Shown here in pieces: positions 1 through 9,011 of a stretch of DNA of 64,000 nt. The position numbers and the translations under genes are program-made. The number at the start of each line of letters is the position of its first letter. Within the stretch, counting starts at the first letter, position 1. The stretch comes from 2-12-FULL-60-25 sp003576745 (GTDB lineage Bacteria > Patescibacteriota > Patescibacteriia > 2-12-FULL-60-25). The stretch is from contig SZOQ01000005.1 of NCBI GenBank assembly GCA_030272835.1, positions 1-64,000 on the forward strand. Reading direction: 5' to 3'. The notes under the pieces are model-generated. The model made no database searches and was not told where the DNA came from. It saw only the letters and a list, made by a program, of their open reading frames with translations.

Positions 1-847
1 ATGCGGGCGTTGAGGCTTCTTTGAGGGCTACGCCGAGCGCGGCGATGGTATTCAGGTGCGGACCTCCCTGAAGTCCGGGAATAATCGTCTTATCGATTTT
101 TTGGGGAAGCTCCGGATCTTTTTTGATCCCCTTCTCGGTTGCGAGGATCATGGCGCCCCGCGGTCCCCGGAGCGTTTTATGCGTTGTCGTCGTCACCGCG
201 TGGACATGGGAAACGGGACTTTCATGGGCGCCGCCCGCAATGAGTCCGCTGATATGTGAAATATCTGCGACAAGATATGCACCGACCGTGTCGGCGATGC
301 GCGAGAAATCCGAAAAAGGAATTGCGCGCGGCAGGGCCGTGCCGCCGCACCAGATGAGCTTGGGTTTTTCTGCAAGCGTCATTGCCTCCACTTCCGCAAG
401 ATCAATGCGTCCATTCGCATCAACATGATAGGGGATGCTCTTCCAGAGACGCGAGGTGGCATTTGCCTTCCAGCCATGCGTGAGATGGCCGCCATGCAAA
501 AGATCGAGCCCCATAAACGGATCGCCTGGTTCGAGCAGGGCGAGCAGAACCGCGAAATTCGCCGGACTGCCGGAATATGGCTGGACATTCGCGTACGGAA
601 CGCCGAAGAGCGCCTTTGCCCGCTCCTGCACCAGGGATTCGAGCCTGTCTGCGATGTCATTGCCGGCATAATATCGCCTGCCGGGATACCCTTCCGCGTA
701 TTTGTCGCTGAACACGCTGGACAGCGCCTCGAGCACCTCGCGCGAGGTGTGATTTTCGGACGGGATGAGTGTTAGGCCTTCCTGTTGGCGCTGTTCTTCC
801 GCACGCAGGAGCTCAAATATCTCCGCGTCCGTTTGTTTGATGGACAT
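1..847 (-). CDS. glyA: Serine hydroxymethyltransferase, 3' part missing at window edge
   Basis: The reading frame starts at the ATG ending at base 847 and runs off the left edge after 282 codons, so the C-terminal third is missing. SHMT uses pyridoxal phosphate to interconvert serine and glycine and charges tetrahydrofolate with a one-carbon unit in the cytoplasm. Hallmarks seen are LIPSENHTSREVLEALSS near the N-terminus, KYAEGYPGRRYYAGN around residue 55, and TTTHKTLRGPRGAMIL near residue 240, which carries the PLP-binding lysine. The gene faces away from the helicase at 1101, so the gap between them is divergent. Identification is firm. Confidence 0.96.
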   Translation of the reverse strand, partial: MSIKQTDAEIFELLRAEEQRQQEGLTLIPSENHTSREVLEALSSVFSDKYAEGYPGRRYYAGNDIADRLESLVQERAKALFGVPYANVQPYSGSPANFAVLLALLEPGDPFMGLDLLHGGHLTHGWKANATSRLWKSIPYHVDANGRIDLAEVEAMTLAEKPKLIWCGGTALPRAIPFSDFSRIADTVGAYLVADISHISGLIAGGAHESPVSHVHAVTTTTHKTLRGPRGAMILATEKGIKKDPELPQKIDKTIIPGLQGGPHLNTIAALGVALKEASTPA

Positions 848-894
848 GCGCAGTAGCGTACAGAATGGAATAGGAGGCGTCGAGAGGATGGAGG

Positions 895-1075
895 CAGGGA
901 GCTGGAAGTAGGGAGTCGGGAGTGGGGGAGGTTGGCCGTGGGCCATGAGCCTTGGGCCATGCGGTGAACGGGATGCGAAAAGGACGTCGTTGCGTAGGGG
1001 GGCATAATTCTACCCGAACCCCGTTCCTTTTGCCCTTTGCCCTTCGCCCTGTGCCATTTTGCTAATTGCCAACTG
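895..1075. repeat. Intergenic mosaic repeat, copy 1
   Basis: Non-coding stretch made of words shared with the other copies: GGGAGTCGGGAGTGGG, GGGCCATGAGCCTTGGGCC, TCGTTGCGTAGG, the core hairpin region near 997-1016, then CCCGAACCCCGTTCC and repeated TTTGCCCTT. It fills the divergent glyA-helicase gap. Confidence 0.85.
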
Positions 1076-1100
1076 CCTTCGTCGCCCTTACTATCGTCGC

Positions 1101-4061
1101 ATGCCAGATGAGAAGATGCTGTTCGAAGGACTGAACGATGCCCAGCTCTCTGCCGTAAAGCATGACACAGGTCCTCTGCTTATCGTCGCCGGAGCCGGCA
1201 CAGGAAAAACGACGGTGCTCACGCGGCGCTATGCATGGCTTATGCGTGAACATGGTTTGAAAACGGACAATATCCTTGCCCTCACGTTTACCGAAAAGGC
1301 CGCCGGGGAAATGGAAGACCGCGTGCTTGATGCGCTCCCGAACGGAACCTATGATTTTTGGATATCCACCTTTCATGGTTTCTGCCAGCGCGTCCTTGAG
1401 GAAAAGGCGCTGGAGATCGGTTTGCCAAACAGATTCAAACTGCTGAATGAAACCGATGCCTGGCTGCTTCTCAAGCGCCATATCGAGGAATTGCCTCTCG
1501 ATCATTACCGTCCGCTCGGGAATCCCGTAAAATTTCTCGGAGCCCTTTTGCAGCACATTTCGCGCGCGAAAGATGAAAACGTGAGTCCGGACGAGTACCT
1601 CCGTTTTGCCGAGGACGCGGCGCTCGACGGCGACGCAGAGTTCGTGTCTAGCGAGCGGAAGCGCTTGAAAGAGCTTGCGGACCTCGCATTCGCCTATCGT
1701 CGTCTGTTGCGCGAGGAAGGCGCGCTGGATTTCGGCGACCTTATCCAGGAAACGCTCCGCCTGTTCCGCGAACGCCCATATGTACTCCAAGAATTCCGAG
1801 AACGGTTCCCCTTTATTCTCGTGGATGAGTTTCAGGACACGAATTGGGCGCAATACGAGCTCGTACGATTGCTGGCGGGGGAGAGCAGGAATCTCACCGT
1901 TGTCGGCGATGACGATCAGGCGATTTATAAGTTCCGCGGCGCTTCGCTCGCGAATATTCTGCAATTCCGCGATGATTATCCGGATGCGAAAACGGTTACG
2001 CTCACGGAAAATTACCGTTCCCATCAGGAGATTCTCGACCTTGCTTACGGGTTTATCACCAAAAATGATCCCAATCGTCTGGAAATACGGTTGAAGGATA
2101 CGGGATTGTCGAAAAAGCTCCGCGCCGTCAGAGGCGATGGGGGAGATGTCCGCGTATGCTGGTACCGATCCGTTGAGGAGGAGTCGCGCGGAGTCGCGGA
2201 ACGCATACGACGCCTCAAAGACGAGGATATTTCTTTGAGCTGGAATGACATTGCCGTGCTGGTCCGTTCCAATGACGGCGCGGAGCCTTTTGTGCGGGCG
2301 CTCGAGGCTTTGGGTATTCCGTTCCGTTTTTATGCCATGCGCGGCCTGTATACCAAGCCCGTGATTCTGGATGTTACGAGCTTGCTGCATGTTCTCGTTG
2401 ACAAGAATGATTCGGTCAGACTTTGGCGCGTCCTGCAGTTGCCTATGGCGGGGCTCGATGCCAAAGATACTGCTGCCCTCATGTTTTATGCGCAAAGACA
2501 AAAGGGCGTTCCGCTCTGGGATGCCCTGAAGCGCGCCGAGGCGCTCCCCGCCATTTCCGACGGCGGCAAGAAACATATCCGGACGCTCGTCGCGCATCTC
2601 GAGGGTCTGGCGGAAGCGGCAAGGCGCGAACCGCCCTTGAGGGTGCTTCAGCTTGCATTGGAAAAAACCGGCTTGCTCCGCCATATTCTTTCATTGGACG
2701 AACGATCGAAGATCGAGCAAATCGAATGGATGAACAGCTTTGCGAATCGCGTGAAGAGATACGAGGCGCATGCCGAAGGGCCGCATCTCAAAGGATTTTT
2801 GGAAGAGCTCGATCTTGAAATCGAAAGCGGAGAGGAAGGGGCGCTCAAATCCGATCCTGATGAAGGACCGGAACTCGTGAAAGTCATGACCGTTCACGGG
2901 TCGAAGGGGTTGGAATTCCGGCATGTTTTTTTGGTCTCGCTCGTCGATCAGCGATTTCCGACTCGACGCCGATCCGATCCCATTCCGTTGCCGGACGGAC
3001 TTGTGAAAGAGCGCCTGTCGGAGGGGGACGCTCACCTCGAAGAGGAACGAAGGCTGTTCTATGTGGCGCTCACGCGCGCCCGCGACAGCATTACGCTCAC
3101 CGGTGCGGAGGATTATGGAGGCGTACGCGCAAAAAAGCCGTCTCCGTTTCTTGCGGAAGCAGGCCTCGACGTTTCTGCCGAAGCCGCTCATCCCTCCGAT
3201 CAGCTTGCGTCTCTTGAGCCCGCTCGTCCGGCACCAGAGAATACAAAAACCCTGAAGGAATTGTATCCGCTCAAACGGCGTTTTTCCTTTACCCAGTTGG
3301 CGGCATTCCGTAATTGTCCGTTGCAATACAAATTCGCCCATGTATATCGCATCCCCATTCTTGGCTCGTATCAGAAAAGTTTCGGACAGTCGATGCACCT
3401 TTCATTGCACGACATTCTCAAATTGCATGTGGATCGAGGAGCCATACGGCAGGGTGACCTTTTCGCATCTCAGACCGCCGGCACTCCCCAAGAAGGGTTC
3501 CGTGTGAGCAAGGACGAAGCCGAGCAGATCTATCGGGAGCGGTGGATAGATGAATGGTATCCGTCGCGGATAAAGCATGATGAATATTTTCATAAGGGAC
3601 TGGAGGCGATTCGCGGTTTCTGGAAGTCCTGCTTTGAACATGTCCCTCCGGCGAAATATCTCGAATTGCCGTTTGATTGGCGTATCGGACAGCACTCCTT
3701 GAAAGGAGCCATTGACCGCATCGATGAACTTCCAGACGGGAGTGTCGCCCTTTTTGATTATAAGACCGGCCATGCAAAGGATGCAGACAGCCTCGTTTCG
3801 GAAGATAAGGAGCAACTGCGCCTGTATCAGCTTGCTATGGAGCATCGCGGCTTTCGCGTATCCAGGCTCGCGCTTATCTATGTGCTTGGCATGGTCACGA
3901 CGAATGTGGAGCTTTTGGAACGGGAGGAAAAAATCTCATTTACGGAAAAATTACAGGATCGCATGAACGCGATCGTCGTATCCGAGTATTCGGCAAATCC
4001 ATCCACATTCGTGTGCAGGTATTGCGATTTCAAGGATATTTGCGAGTACCGTAAACTGTAG
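1101..4061 (+). CDS. UvrD/Rep-type superfamily 1 helicase fused to a C-terminal Fe-S PD-(D/E)XK nuclease
   Basis: Protein of 986 residues from the ATG at 1101; an in-frame codon at 1059 lies inside the upstream repeat and is less likely to be the start. Helicase motifs occur in order: AGAGTGKT near residue 30, VDEFQDT near 240, GDDDQAIYKFRG near 268, TENYRS near 301, TVHGSKGLEF near 596 and EERRLFYVALTRARD near 647. From about 730 a RecB/AddB-like nuclease follows, with FRNCP, GAIDRIDE, DYKTGHAKD near 885, QLRLYQLAM and a final CRYCDFKDIC. The cysteine in FRNCP plus C-x2-C-x5-C match the AddB iron-sulfur staple. By family it unwinds and trims DNA ends during recombination or repair. Whether it works alone or with a partner cannot be told here. 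Confidence 0.92.
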   Translation: MPDEKMLFEGLNDAQLSAVKHDTGPLLIVAGAGTGKTTVLTRRYAWLMREHGLKTDNILALTFTEKAAGEMEDRVLDALPNGTYDFWISTFHGFCQRVLEEKALEIGLPNRFKLLNETDAWLLLKRHIEELPLDHYRPLGNPVKFLGALLQHISRAKDENVSPDEYLRFAEDAALDGDAEFVSSERKRLKELADLAFAYRRLLREEGALDFGDLIQETLRLFRERPYVLQEFRERFPFILVDEFQDTNWAQYELVRLLAGESRNLTVVGDDDQAIYKFRGASLANILQFRDDYPDAKTVTLTENYRSHQEILDLAYGFITKNDPNRLEIRLKDTGLSKKLRAVRGDGGDVRVCWYRSVEEESRGVAERIRRLKDEDISLSWNDIAVLVRSNDGAEPFVRALEALGIPFRFYAMRGLYTKPVILDVTSLLHVLVDKNDSVRLWRVLQLPMAGLDAKDTAALMFYAQRQKGVPLWDALKRAEALPAISDGGKKHIRTLVAHLEGLAEAARREPPLRVLQLALEKTGLLRHILSLDERSKIEQIEWMNSFANRVKRYEAHAEGPHLKGFLEELDLEIESGEEGALKSDPDEGPELVKVMTVHGSKGLEFRHVFLVSLVDQRFPTRRRSDPIPLPDGLVKERLSEGDAHLEEERRLFYVALTRARDSITLTGAEDYGGVRAKKPSPFLAEAGLDVSAEAAHPSDQLASLEPARPAPENTKTLKELYPLKRRFSFTQLAAFRNCPLQYKFAHVYRIPILGSYQKSFGQSMHLSLHDILKLHVDRGAIRQGDLFASQTAGTPQEGFRVSKDEAEQIYRERWIDEWYPSRIKHDEYFHKGLEAIRGFWKSCFEHVPPAKYLELPFDWRIGQHSLKGAIDRIDELPDGSVALFDYKTGHAKDADSLVSEDKEQLRLYQLAMEHRGFRVSRLALIYVLGMVTTNVELLEREEKISFTEKLQDRMNAIVVSEYSANPSTFVCRYCDFKDICEYRKL

Positions 4062-4065
4062 ATTC

Positions 4066-4330
4066 AGGCAGTTGGGAGTAGGGAGTGGAGGGGTGGCCGT
4101 GAGCCATGAGCCTTGCGCCCATAACGTATAACCCGTAACCCGACCTTAGTCCTTGGCTCTTGTGTCTGTAAGTGTGTAGGTTCGTTGGTCGTGAGTCATG
4201 CGCCCGAAGCCCATAACCACTTACTATTCACTTGTTCCCTTAGCCCTTTTGTCAATAGCTAAAGGTCCCCACTCACAATCTTTCCCTAGCCGCTAGCCCC
4301 ATTCCCCTTTACCCGTATTTCCATAACCCT
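4066..4330. repeat. Intergenic mosaic repeat, copy 2
   Basis: Starts a few bases after the helicase stop. Contains GGGAGTAGGGAGTGGAGG, CATGAGCCTTGCGCCC, ATAACCCGTAACCC, CCTTGGCTCTTGTGTCTG, GTAGGTTCGT and CCCTTAGCCCTTTTG. No coding signal is seen. Confidence 0.85.
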
Positions 4331-4339
4331 CTGATTTTC

Positions 4340-4645
4340 ATGTCATTCCAGCCCATCAGAAAAATTTTGCCTCAGGCCATACAACGGGCCGGTCTTGATA
4401 CGGAAGTCTCGGCTGTTCGGGTAGTGGAAACTGCGCAGGAGCAGTTGCGTCAACTCTGGGGGGAAGAACGCGCAGCGCATGTAAACGTTGTTTCGTTTTC
4501 GGGAGGCGTGCTTAACATAGAAACCGCTACGCCGTCCGCCGCGCATGTCATCAGAGGTATGCAGGAGAGCTGGATCAATGAAATGAATCGCGAACTCGGC
4601 GAGCGCAAAGTGCGGACGATACGTATTGGCAGATCGGGCTTTTAG
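4340..4645 (+). CDS. DUF721/DciA-like protein
   Basis: A 101-residue protein whose second half, VNVVSFSGGVLNIETATPSA followed by an amphipathic helix ending in a glutamate/arginine-rich segment, resembles the DUF721 fold. In many bacteria DUF721 proteins (DciA) help load or operate the replicative helicase. The N-terminal IRKILPQAIQRAGL segment also fits. It sits right after a repeat block and 20 bases before a small membrane-protein gene in the same direction. Assignment rests on pattern only and is moderately sure. Confidence 0.6.
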   Translation: MSFQPIRKILPQAIQRAGLDTEVSAVRVVETAQEQLRQLWGEERAAHVNVVSFSGGVLNIETATPSAAHVIRGMQESWINEMNRELGERKVRTIRIGRSGF

Positions 4646-4665
4646 GGTGTGGTACCATATGGCTC

Positions 4666-5046
4666 ATGAGCATTGCGTCGTTTTGTTCGCTTATGGGTCT
4701 TGGAACGCTGTTTGCATGGATAAGCTGGGCGATTATTGTTATCAACACCAGCCCGAAGGATGCCGGGTTCGCCGGTCTGTTTATGTTTTATGTAACGCTC
4801 GGGGTAGCGCTCATTGGAACGATCACGCTTCTCGGTACGATTCTACGGATCTATTTGCTTAAACGGCCGGTTCCCGGACGGGAAATATGGACGGCATTCA
4901 GGCATGGCATCTTTTTTGCCGTTGTCGCCATTGTTTCTTTGAGCCTGTCGCGCTCGGGAACATTCCAGCCTTGGCATATCATTATTTTTATCGCGGTTGC
5001 AACATTGATCGAGTATTTCTTTCTGCAGTTTCATCGGGGGAGATAG
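4666..5046 (+). CDS. Small four-helix membrane protein, unknown function
   Basis: A 126-residue hydrophobic protein with about four membrane segments, near residues 5-26, 37-60, 80-98 and 103-120. Short basic loops such as RIYLLKRPVPGRE lie between the second and third. No catalytic motif is recognised. It lies 20 bases after the DciA-like gene and probably shares its transcript. A mosaic repeat begins immediately after its stop. Confidence 0.75.
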   Translation: MSIASFCSLMGLGTLFAWISWAIIVINTSPKDAGFAGLFMFYVTLGVALIGTITLLGTILRIYLLKRPVPGREIWTAFRHGIFFAVVAIVSLSLSRSGTFQPWHIIIFIAVATLIEYFFLQFHRGR

Positions 5047-5395
5047 CAGGGGGCAGGAAGTGGGGAGTAGGGAGTGGAGGGGTGGCCGTGAGCCATGAGC
5101 CATGAGCCTTGCGCCATACGGTATGCGGGTTGCGGGATGCGAAAAGAGTACGTAGGCGTGGTGCGTAGGATGCGGAATAGGGAGTGGGGAGTAGGATGTA
5201 GGACCTGTAGGACGCAGTTGCGTAGGACGTGGGTTATGGGCAGTGAGCCATGCGCCCCGTAACCCGAACCCCGTAACCAATAACCAGTAAACCCGAACCC
5301 CGAATCCTTCGCCCTTTTGTAATTGCCGACAGCTTCTATTTATAATCTTCCCCATAACCCATAACCTGTTCCCTCACGCACTCCCCGGTGATTGA
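5047..5395. repeat. Intergenic mosaic repeat, copy 3
   Basis: About 350 bp of repeat vocabulary starting at the preceding stop codon: GGGAGTAGGGAGTGGAGG, CCATGAGCCATGAGCCTTGC, GCGGGATGCGAAAAGAGTA, GTAGGACGCAGTTGCGTAGG, GTAACCCGAACCCCGTAACC and CCATAACCCATAACC. The stretch to the next start at 5507 holds no other recognised element. Confidence 0.85.
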
Positions 5396-5506
5396 CGTCT
5401 CGGGCGCATGGAGGGTACAAGTCGTGCAGGACCTTTCCATGTATCCTCGCGCATTCGGTGTACAACAGGTGACTGTCCACTTTTTCAGCAGTCGGTGTAT
5501 TGCATA

Positions 5507-6148
5507 ATGGGGCCGTTTCGAAGCGCTGCCATTCTTGCGCTCATGACGGGACTCGCCACCGTTACGTATTTCTTCGTCCTCAAGATTCTGCGTCTGGATT
5601 ATCCGCAGGCGGTAGCAGCGGCATGCATTGCTACCGTATGCGTCCCGTTTGCAGTCTATAAAGAAGCCCGCGACATGCATGAGCGAACCGTCCTGCGAGG
5701 CTATGCGCTCACGCTCGTTGCGGCCGCCGCCGTATCCGCAGTACTCCCGTTCGCCGTCGGACTGGAATCCTGGTTGTTTCCGGCATGGTACTTCATGGGG
5801 ATTCTCGGTGTCGGCGCCATGATTCGTCTTGCGTCTCGGCTCGAAGCACGCGGACCCCGGTTATCAGAGGCGGATATCGAACGCAAAAAAGAGATGCGGT
5901 ATCGATACATGTCGCTTGAGGAAGATTTCGAGGCCGAACTCGACGAAAGCCGCGTCGATGAACGCGTATATCGTCGAAAAGAACGAATCCTTGCGCATCT
6001 TCGAGACGCTCGCGCGCGCATTGAAGAGGACATTCTCGACGCGGATGGGCGAGCATCCCTGCGGCCCCCGCCGGCGATAGGCAGCGACCCCGAGGCGGCG
6101 CCTACATCTAGCGGATCCGAATCTGCCGATAAAAACATTCTCCCATAA
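5507..6148 (+). CDS. Membrane protein with acidic coiled-coil cytoplasmic tail, unknown
   Basis: The start at 5507 (MGPFRSAAILALM) is preferred because residues before it are not protein-like. The 213-residue product has membrane segments near 5-25, 31-48, 61-80 and 87-107. A charged tail follows, rich in E, R and D (ERKKEMRYRYMSLEEDFEAE, then ARARIEEDILDADGRA), likely helical, and a low-complexity proline/serine end. No family is recognised. A terminator follows immediately. Confidence 0.7.
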   Translation: MGPFRSAAILALMTGLATVTYFFVLKILRLDYPQAVAAACIATVCVPFAVYKEARDMHERTVLRGYALTLVAAAAVSAVLPFAVGLESWLFPAWYFMGILGVGAMIRLASRLEARGPRLSEADIERKKEMRYRYMSLEEDFEAELDESRVDERVYRRKERILAHLRDARARIEEDILDADGRASLRPPPAIGSDPEAAPTSSGSESADKNILP

Positions 6149-6175
6149 CCCCGCTCTCCCGGCGGGGTTTCCTTT
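6149..6175 (+). terminator. Rho-independent terminator
   Basis: Stem CCCCGC/GCGGGG with a 7-base loop, then TTTCCTTT, directly after the stop at 6148. Confidence 0.75.
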
Positions 6176-6199
6176 GACGCATTTGCCTCCGCCTGATAC

Positions 6200-6388
6200 A
6201 TGTTCGCTGCCGTGCATCGTGTTTCAGATACATCTGTGTTCGTTCTTTGCGCGATTACCATTGCCGCGAATGTCGTTCTTCTGCTTACGCGTACGGGATC
6301 GTTTGGCATCATACATGCCGGAGGCTCGCTCTTTGCATGCGTGGGACTCTATATCACCGGACGCGCGATGTTTCGGCGGCGTCCATAA
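6200..6388 (+). CDS. Small two-helix membrane protein, unknown
   Basis: A 62-residue protein with two hydrophobic segments (about 10-30 and 38-54) and a basic RAMFRRRP end typical of a cytoplasmic tail. It stands alone between two terminators, which supports an independent small gene. No family is recognised. Confidence 0.55.
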   Translation: MFAAVHRVSDTSVFVLCAITIAANVVLLLTRTGSFGIIHAGGSLFACVGLYITGRAMFRRRP

Positions 6389-6410
6389 TGCATCTTCACT
6401 TCGTCTCCCA

Positions 6411-6443
6411 GGCCCCGGTTCATTTCGGGGTCTGTATTTTTTT
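6411..6443 (+). terminator. Rho-independent terminator
   Basis: Stem GGCCCCG/CGGGGTC with an 8-base loop, followed by a run of seven T. Confidence 0.75.
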
Positions 6444-6541
6444 GGATGCCATCCGCCTTTTTAAAATTGAATACGTAATGGATACAAAATGGCGTTTTCG
6501 ATGATTCACAATGAACTCAATATTGTTCATGCATTTGCCCC

Positions 6542-6570
6542 TTGCCATGAATACGCACGGCTCATAAGAT
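6542..6570 (+). promoter_or_regulatory. Candidate sigma-70 promoter for the mre cluster
   Basis: TTGCCA, a 17-base spacer and TAAGAT, ending 15 bases before the mreB start. The weak match and very short leader keep this tentative. Confidence 0.4.
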
Positions 6571-6585
6571 GTCCGCATACGTATT

Positions 6586-7632
6586 ATGTTCGGATCGATC
6601 ATGGGATATCTTTCCAAGGATCTCGGCATAGACCTTGGCACCGCAAATACGCTTATTCACTCTCGCGGGCAGGGTATTGTTGTGAATGAGCCATCCGTAG
6701 TTGCCATTAATACACGGAATGGCCAGATTCTTGCCGTGGGCCATGAAGCCCGCGCCATGCTCGGAAAGACGCCCCCGAATGTGCTCGTAAGCCGTCCTCT
6801 CCAGCGTGGGATTATTGCCGATTTTGAGGTTACGGAAAAAATGCTTCGGTACTTCTTTGAAAAACTGCATCGGGAAACCACGGCATTCATTCCGAGGCCA
6901 AGAGTCGTTGTGGGTGTTCCTCTGGATGTTACCGAAGTGGAGCGGAAGGCGGTGGGTGATGCGGTATTGTCCGCCGGCGCGCGGGAGGTTCATTTAATCG
7001 AAGAGCCCATGGCCGCAGCCATCGGCGCCGGCATGCCCATTACTGATCCTGTCGGAAATATGATCATTGACATGGGCGGCGGCACCACGGAAATCGCCGT
7101 GATCTCCTTGAGCGGAGTGGTGACGGCAAAATCCATTCCGATAGCGGGTGACGAATTGAATCGGAACATCATTCAATATGCGCGCGAAGTGTTTAATCTC
7201 CTTCTCGGCGAAAAAGTGGCAGAAGAAATAAAGATCGACATCGGGAGCGCTATCGATATCGCGGAAACGCTCGAAGCGCCCATGCGCGGACGGGATCTGT
7301 TGTCCGGACTCCCTCGGGAAATCACGGTGAACGACGAGCAGATTCGCGAGGCCATGGGGCGCTCCGTCCGGGCAATCGTCGAGCATGTAAAATCCATTCT
7401 CGAAATTACGCCGCCGGAGCTTGTAGCGGACATATACCGGCGGGGGATTGTGCTCACGGGCGGAGGCGCGATGCTCCGGGGCATGGACGGAGCGATTTCG
7501 CAGGGGACCGGCCTTCCTGTGCGCATTACGGATGAACCGCTCATGGCCGTCGTACGCGGGACCGGACTCTTGCTCGAGGACGCAAAGCTCTTGCATGACG
7601 TAGAAATTCCCCTGCAGGAAGTCATGCGATAA
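6586..7632 (+). CDS. mreB: Rod-shape-determining actin homologue MreB
   Basis: A 348-residue actin-like ATPase of usual MreB length. It polymerises on the inner face of the membrane and guides cell-wall elongation. Seen are the phosphate-1 motif GIDLGTANTL near residue 14, RPLQRGIIADFEVTEKML, the phosphate-2 segment IDMGGGTTEIAVISL near 162, and the adenosine motif GIVLTGGGAMLRGMDG near 288. A second ATG 15 bases downstream could be the true start. It heads mreB-mreC-mreD-mrdA, an order common for elongasome genes, with gaps of only 5-21 bases. Confidence 0.97.
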   Translation: MFGSIMGYLSKDLGIDLGTANTLIHSRGQGIVVNEPSVVAINTRNGQILAVGHEARAMLGKTPPNVLVSRPLQRGIIADFEVTEKMLRYFFEKLHRETTAFIPRPRVVVGVPLDVTEVERKAVGDAVLSAGAREVHLIEEPMAAAIGAGMPITDPVGNMIIDMGGGTTEIAVISLSGVVTAKSIPIAGDELNRNIIQYAREVFNLLLGEKVAEEIKIDIGSAIDIAETLEAPMRGRDLLSGLPREITVNDEQIREAMGRSVRAIVEHVKSILEITPPELVADIYRRGIVLTGGGAMLRGMDGAISQGTGLPVRITDEPLMAVVRGTGLLLEDAKLLHDVEIPLQEVMR

Positions 7633-7653
7633 TTATCTCGCCGCTTTTTTGGT

Positions 7654-8451
7654 ATGCCGAAACCCAGACCATGGTTCATCGGGCTTCTCGGCCTGTCGGC
7701 GCTGCTCCTCCTCGGTCTTGCCGGGTTCATCGGACCCGTACGCGAAACCGTTCGTGCAGTCCTGCTTCCTGCGGCCCGCCTTACCTCGAACGTGGGCGCT
7801 TCGATCGGGCGGATGATGCGTTTAGATCGCGAAACAGGCGAGGCGAATCGCCGCGCGGAAGAGCTTGAGGCGCGCCTGCGGAATACCGCCGTGGACTACG
7901 TACGGCTGCGCGCCTTAGAGGAGGAAAATCGATCCTTACGCGCTCAAGCCAATTTTATAACGGAAACAGGGTATCAAACGGTTGGCGCACGGGTCATTGC
8001 GCGAGCGATTACCCATCAAACAGCTGTCGTCACCGTGGATCGGGGCTCCAAGGACGGCGTAGAGATCGGGCAGGCCGTTGTGACGGAAGAGGGGATTCTG
8101 GCGGGAAAAATCTTGAGCATCGGCGAGAGAACTGCGAGCGTTATGCTGCTCAGCGATATTCGGAGCCGCGTCGCATCCAAGGTGAGCGGCGCAGACAGAT
8201 TGTCAGGTGTTGTTGAAGGACGGGGAAATGGCGCAGCGCATTTTACCCTCGTCCCGCAGTCTCAACCGCTCGAGCGTGACAATGTCATAGTAACGGCGGG
8301 CACCGAGGAGCGCGTTCCGCCGAATCTCATCGTCGGCATCGTCAATGACGTGGAAGCCAAGCCGACGGATCCTTTTAAAAATGCCGTGATCGAACCACTG
8401 GCTCCTTTGGAACGGCTGGAATTGGTCGCCATTGTCATCCCGGGCTCCTAA
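7654..8451 (+). CDS. mreC: Rod-shape-determining protein MreC
   Basis: A 265-residue protein with one N-terminal membrane helix (about 8-28), a coiled coil around 60-95 (RRAEELEARLRN, RALEEENRSLRAQ), then the beta-rich MreC domain with TVDRGSKDGVEIGQAVVTEEG and GRVASKVSG-type turns. MreC is the outer scaffold linking MreB filaments to PBP2. It starts 21 bases after mreB and ends just before mreD. Confidence 0.95.
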   Translation: MPKPRPWFIGLLGLSALLLLGLAGFIGPVRETVRAVLLPAARLTSNVGASIGRMMRLDRETGEANRRAEELEARLRNTAVDYVRLRALEEENRSLRAQANFITETGYQTVGARVIARAITHQTAVVTVDRGSKDGVEIGQAVVTEEGILAGKILSIGERTASVMLLSDIRSRVASKVSGADRLSGVVEGRGNGAAHFTLVPQSQPLERDNVIVTAGTEERVPPNLIVGIVNDVEAKPTDPFKNAVIEPLAPLERLELVAIVIPGS

Positions 8452-8464
8452 TGCCATATCGCAT

Positions 8465-9007
8465 ATGTGGTCACGCCGTATTCTCGCCGTTCTTCTTGCC
8501 CTTGCTGCAGGGTATTGGGATTCGACAATCGCCACCTGGCTTCCCGGAGGATTCGAGGCCATTCAGTTCAGTTTGCCGCTCGTGCTCGTGCTGGCAGTGT
8601 ATTCCACGGAAGAGCGCGCCATAACGGCCGCGCTTGTAACGGGCGTCGTTCAGGATGTGCTCTTGCCGTCGAATTCGGGGCTTGTTTCCCTCCGGTACGT
8701 CATGATTGCCCTTCTGCTGCATGCACTTTCGCAGAACGTTCTTACGAATCGCTCGCTCATCGGAGCATATGCCATGGGGGGCGTGGCCGTCCTTTTGGAT
8801 CGCCTGCTGCTCTTGGGGGTTGAAGGATTGTTCCGTTTCGGGGGACGTATGGTTGTCGAAGAACCCCATACATTCATATTTGCGGAACTTTTGTGGATGG
8901 CAATCGTCATGACGGCGGTTTTTATGGGCTTCGCGGCATTTACCAGGCGTTTTCTCCCGCCGATTTCGCGGCCGGAGGCCGGTCGTATTCCTTTGTGGCG
9001 CACATAG
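8465..9007 (+). CDS. mreD: Rod-shape-determining membrane protein MreD
   Basis: About 180 residues with five or six hydrophobic helices and no soluble domain, as expected for MreD. The ATG at 8465 gives a start directly at the first helix (WSRRILAVLLALAAGYW); an upstream in-frame start at 8432 would overlap mreC. Similarity within MreD is weak, so the call leans on topology plus position between mreC and mrdA. Confidence 0.88.
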   Translation: MWSRRILAVLLALAAGYWDSTIATWLPGGFEAIQFSLPLVLVLAVYSTEERAITAALVTGVVQDVLLPSNSGLVSLRYVMIALLLHALSQNVLTNRSLIGAYAMGGVAVLLDRLLLLGVEGLFRFGGRMVVEEPHTFIFAELLWMAIVMTAVFMGFAAFTRRFLPPISRPEAGRIPLWRT

Positions 9008-9011
9008 CCGT

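Noticed and set aside
1062..2684. 540-codon open frame on the minus strand opposite the helicase
   Set aside because: It is a shadow of the helicase reading frame; the plus strand has complete helicase motifs and the antisense product has no recognisable domain.
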